A stretch of DNA of 7,535 nt from an uncultured Lachnospiraceae bacterium (lineage in GTDB: Bacteria; Bacillota_A; Clostridia; Lachnospirales; Lachnospiraceae): assembly GCA_946630765.1 (NCBI GenBank), contig CAMOZF010000082.1, positions 1 through 7,535 of the forward strand, given 5' to 3'. Under the pieces are notes generated by a model. It ran no database searches, was not told the origin of the DNA, and worked only from the letters and a program-made list of their open reading frames with translations. This document shows positions 5,531 to 7,535 of the stretch, in pieces (position 1 is the stretch's first letter; each line of letters begins with the position of its first letter). Both the position numbers and the translations under genes were made by a program.

Positions 5531-6418
5531 ATGGTACAAAAAGACAGGGGATTTCAGATCTTCGCAAATGCACTGATGATCTTTCTTGTGATCTGTGTGC
5601 TTGCACCCTTTTTCCTTATGCTTATGTCATCGCTGACCGATGAACAGACGCTGATCGCAAACGGTTACAGCTTCTTCCCGGAGAAATTCAGTATCTATGC
5701 TTATAAGTATCTGATTGTTCAGTCCGGCTCAGTGGCCCGCGGCTACATGATCTCCATCCTGATCACGGCGGTCGGAACAGTCTCCAACCTGTTCATTACG
5801 ATACTTTTCGCATATCCGCTTTCCAGAAGAGAGCTTCCCGGAAGAAATATTTTCGCGTTCTATCTTTTCTTCACGATGCTTTTCTCGGGCGGTCTGGTTC
5901 CTGCGTATCTGATGTGGACACAGACATTCCACATCCGCAATACGATCTTCGCACTCCTGGTGCCGGGACTTCTGATGAGCCCCTTCAACGTCATTATGAT
6001 GCGTACCTACTTCACGACGAATATTCCGGACGAAGTTATCGAGGCGGCACGTATTGACGGCGCGAATGAGTTCAAGATCATTGCGAGAATCGTCTTCCCG
6101 ATGGCAGTTCCGATCACCGCGACGATCGGCCTTCTGGTGGGCCTTGCATACTGGAATGACTGGATGAACGGTCTGTATTATATCAATGACGATAAGCTGT
6201 ACAGTATTCAGGTACTGCTGATGAAGATTCAGAGAAATCTGGATCAGCTCAGACAGCAGGCGCAGAACGGCAGCGGCAACGTCAACCTGGCGGAGCTTCC
6301 GTCAACCTCAGTCCGTATGGCGCTGACCGTCATCGGTATTCTGCCCGTTATGATCATCTATCCCTTCCTTCAGAGATATTTCGTGAAGGGCATTACGATC
6401 GGTGCAGTAAAAGGGTAA
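5531..6418 (+). CDS. YtcP/LplC-type carbohydrate ABC transporter permease (second membrane subunit)
   Basis: Complete, 295 residues, the usual length for this family. It is the partner of the preceding permease in the CUT1 importer. Six membrane segments are visible at about 12-34, 72-95, 107-129, 138-158, 193-213 and 262-282. The EAA loop reads VIEAARIDGANEFKIIARIV, then FPMAVP (Glu171, Asp176, Gly177), matching the class consensus more closely than the first permease does. Motifs typical of YtcP/LplC proteins include LMLMSSLTDEQTLIANGYSF near the N-terminus, AYPLSRRELPGRN, FSGGLVPAYL, and the ending QRYFVKGITIGAVKG. The membrane part of the transporter is therefore complete. It ends 22 bases before the terminator-like hairpin that precedes the GH43-like gene. 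Confidence 0.94.
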   Translation: MVQKDRGFQIFANALMIFLVICVLAPFFLMLMSSLTDEQTLIANGYSFFPEKFSIYAYKYLIVQSGSVARGYMISILITAVGTVSNLFITILFAYPLSRRELPGRNIFAFYLFFTMLFSGGLVPAYLMWTQTFHIRNTIFALLVPGLLMSPFNVIMMRTYFTTNIPDEVIEAARIDGANEFKIIARIVFPMAVPITATIGLLVGLAYWNDWMNGLYYINDDKLYSIQVLLMKIQRNLDQLRQQAQNGSGNVNLAELPSTSVRMALTVIGILPVMIIYPFLQRYFVKGITIGAVKG

Positions 6419-6440
6419 AAGCAACAAATATCCTGAATTT

Positions 6441-6502
6441 ATCAGGTCTTTCTGCGAGCCGCGATACACACAGCGCTCTTTTTCGGAAAGACCTGATTTT
6501 TT
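6441..6502 (+). terminator. Terminator-like hairpin with U-tract between the transporter operon and the GH43-like gene
   Basis: A perfect 12-bp stem joins ATCAGGTCTTTC (6441-6452) and GAAAGACCTGAT (6486-6497), followed by T through 6502. The 33-base loop has a weak inner pairing (GAGC 6456-6459 with GCTC 6475-6478). The shape is that of an intrinsic terminator. Only 20 bases separate it from the next start codon, which leaves no room for a promoter beyond it. The downstream gene must therefore be reached by read-through, or the hairpin acts partly as a processing or stabilising element. An upstream CCTGA (6432-6436) could pair with TCAGG (6442-6446) and compete with the main stem. Confidence 0.75.
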
Positions 6503-6510
6503 ACGATCAC

Positions 6511-6516
6511 AGGGAG
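6511..6516 (+). promoter_or_regulatory. Ribosome binding site of the GH43-like gene
   Basis: AGGGAG ends 6 bases before the ATG at 6523 and lies just after the U-tract of the hairpin, outside the stem. It supports this start codon. The resulting N-terminus has no signal peptide. Confidence 0.65.
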
Positions 6517-6522
6517 AGCGAT

Positions 6523-7535
6523 ATGAGCATTGTTCTTGAGATTTTCACAATGGCGCCGGTGGAGGGCAAATACCCGGACGGACTCGCGAGAAGCGTGCAT
6601 TTTGCGCTTCGGGAGGACGGAAGAAGGACCGAACTGAATCACGGCTACGGGATCCTCTTTGCAAAAGGAGAGATTTCATCCCGGGGCACGATTGTGCCGA
6701 AGGCGGTGAAAAATCCTCAGATCCTCCGGACGAAAGGCGGCGGCTTTCTGATCCGAGCGATACGTACAGAAGAAGACGGCGCGGAGGAGAAGACAGAAAA
6801 GATCCTGTACTGGATGTCGGAAGACCTGGTGCCCTTCAGGGAGCTCGCTGCGCTTCCGGAAAAGGAAAAATGCAGGGATACTTCCTTCCCGGATTCCGGA
6901 GAAGCTGGGCAGTGGTCCGATCAGGTTCTGATCACAGAGGAAGAGGCTGGAAAGGTGCTGGCATTCTGGAATCCGGCGCCGGGAAAGGCGCTGGTCAGTT
7001 TTCCGAAGGCGCGGGGCTTTGCGGATCCCGTATTCTTCCGGCACGAAGGAAAGTGGTATTTTCTTTTCACCAATGACAATGAAAATGATATCGGCCTGTA
7101 TATCCGGGAAGGCGGCAGCATTGAAGAGCTCCTTTCGGATGACACACCGATGCATCTGATCCTGAAACCGGATCAGGCGCGCGGATTCATTCAGAACTTC
7201 TGGGCGCCGGAAATCCACGAGATCGGAGGGAATCTGTATATCCTTTTTGCGATCAGCAAAGAGGGCTTCGGCCCCTGCTGCCATATGATGCGGCTGAAAA
7301 AAGGCGGAGATCTGACAGATCCTTTGGATTATGAGACGCCGGTACCGGTGCTTCGGCCGGACGGAAGCCGGCTGACGCGTCCGGAGTACAGCCTGACGGA
7401 GGAAGAGAAAGCTGAGAACCGGCCGCTGATCCCGGAGTGTACGGACAGCCGCTTCGGGATTTCTCTCGACATGACCTATTTTGAGGACAGCGGTGAATCC
7501 TACCTTGTATGGTCGTATCGGAAGGACATCGGAAC
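6523..7535 (+). CDS. GH43-like glycosidase (five-bladed propeller type), 5' part only
   Basis: Partial gene: starts at ATG 6523 and remains open to the right edge, 337 full codons visible. The protein opens MSIVLEIFTMAPVEGKYPDG with no signal peptide, so it is probably cytoplasmic. Residues 60-110 contain blade-like strands (VKNPQILRTKGGGFLIRA; ILYWMSEDLVPFRE). GFADPVFFRHEGKWYFLF (Asp168) has the form of the GH43 catalytic-base motif, FWAPEIHEIGGNLYILFA (226-243, Glu230) is the characteristic second motif, and ISLDMTYFEDSGESYLVWSY (313-332) resembles a third blade. GH43 enzymes are mainly beta-xylosidases, alpha-L-arabinofuranosidases and arabinanases, which fits this locus. The first ADP motif usually lies within the first few dozen residues; here it is at 167-169, so about 160 extra residues precede it. 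The remaining catalytic residues cannot be checked because the gene is cut. Subfamily and substrate are unassigned; another propeller family (GH32-like) is less likely. Confidence 0.78.
   Translation, partial: MSIVLEIFTMAPVEGKYPDGLARSVHFALREDGRRTELNHGYGILFAKGEISSRGTIVPKAVKNPQILRTKGGGFLIRAIRTEEDGAEEKTEKILYWMSEDLVPFRELAALPEKEKCRDTSFPDSGEAGQWSDQVLITEEEAGKVLAFWNPAPGKALVSFPKARGFADPVFFRHEGKWYFLFTNDNENDIGLYIREGGSIEELLSDDTPMHLILKPDQARGFIQNFWAPEIHEIGGNLYILFAISKEGFGPCCHMMRLKKGGDLTDPLDYETPVPVLRPDGSRLTRPEYSLTEEEKAENRPLIPECTDSRFGISLDMTYFEDSGESYLVWSYRKDIG

Noticed and set aside
6870..7076. Short frames on both strands inside the GH43-like gene, including a 202-codon - strand frame at 6676-7284
   Set aside because: The continuous + strand frame from 6523 to the edge carries GH43 motifs, so these are shadows.

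Overview
The window looks like part of a plant-polysaccharide utilisation locus from a Gram-positive Clostridia-type bacterium, probably Lachnospiraceae or a relative from gut or rumen. This is inferred from the strong AGGAGG-like ribosome binding sites, the lipoprotein-anchored solute-binding protein, the LplB/YtcP-type permease pair without a local ATPase, the U-tailed terminators, and the GH5_4, GH120 and GH43 enzyme set. All convincing genes lie on the + strand. I see no mobile element, CRISPR array, tRNA or rRNA.

Layout. Positions 1-683 hold the 3' part of a GH5 (subfamily 4-like) endo-beta-glucanase/xyloglucanase gene, whose start lies outside the window. After 36 bases comes a complete GH120-type beta-xylosidase gene (720-2714), which ends at a strong intrinsic terminator (2738-2783). 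The 247-base gap at 2715-2961 is the regulatory centre of the window. It holds that terminator, three TTCGA repeats, a near-consensus sigma-A promoter (TTGACT, 17 bases, TATAAT), a 16-bp inverted repeat that fills the promoter spacer exactly, a 12-bp stem-loop at the predicted 5' end of the transcript, and a possible 7-codon leader ORF whose stop overlaps the next ribosome binding site. The transporter operon follows: a lipoprotein substrate-binding protein (2962-4500), a perfect 15-bp intercistronic hairpin, an LplB-type permease with a TTG start (4599-5516), and a YtcP/LplC-type permease (5531-6418). A terminator-like hairpin with a U-tract (6441-6502) lies only 20 bases before a GH43-like gene (6523 onward), which runs off the right edge.

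How the parts may work together (inference). The GH5 enzyme cuts a beta-glucan or hemicellulose backbone. The CUT1-type ABC transporter imports the oligosaccharides, powered by a shared MsmX-like ATPase encoded elsewhere. The GH120 and GH43-like proteins start without signal peptides, so they would trim xylose or arabinose residues in the cytoplasm. The inverted repeat in the transporter promoter suggests control by a LacI-type or similar repressor, but no regulator gene is present here.

The genes belong to known families, so I do not see a wholly new system. The least explained parts are the RNA and DNA control elements around the transporter operon and the long N-terminal part of the GH43-like protein.
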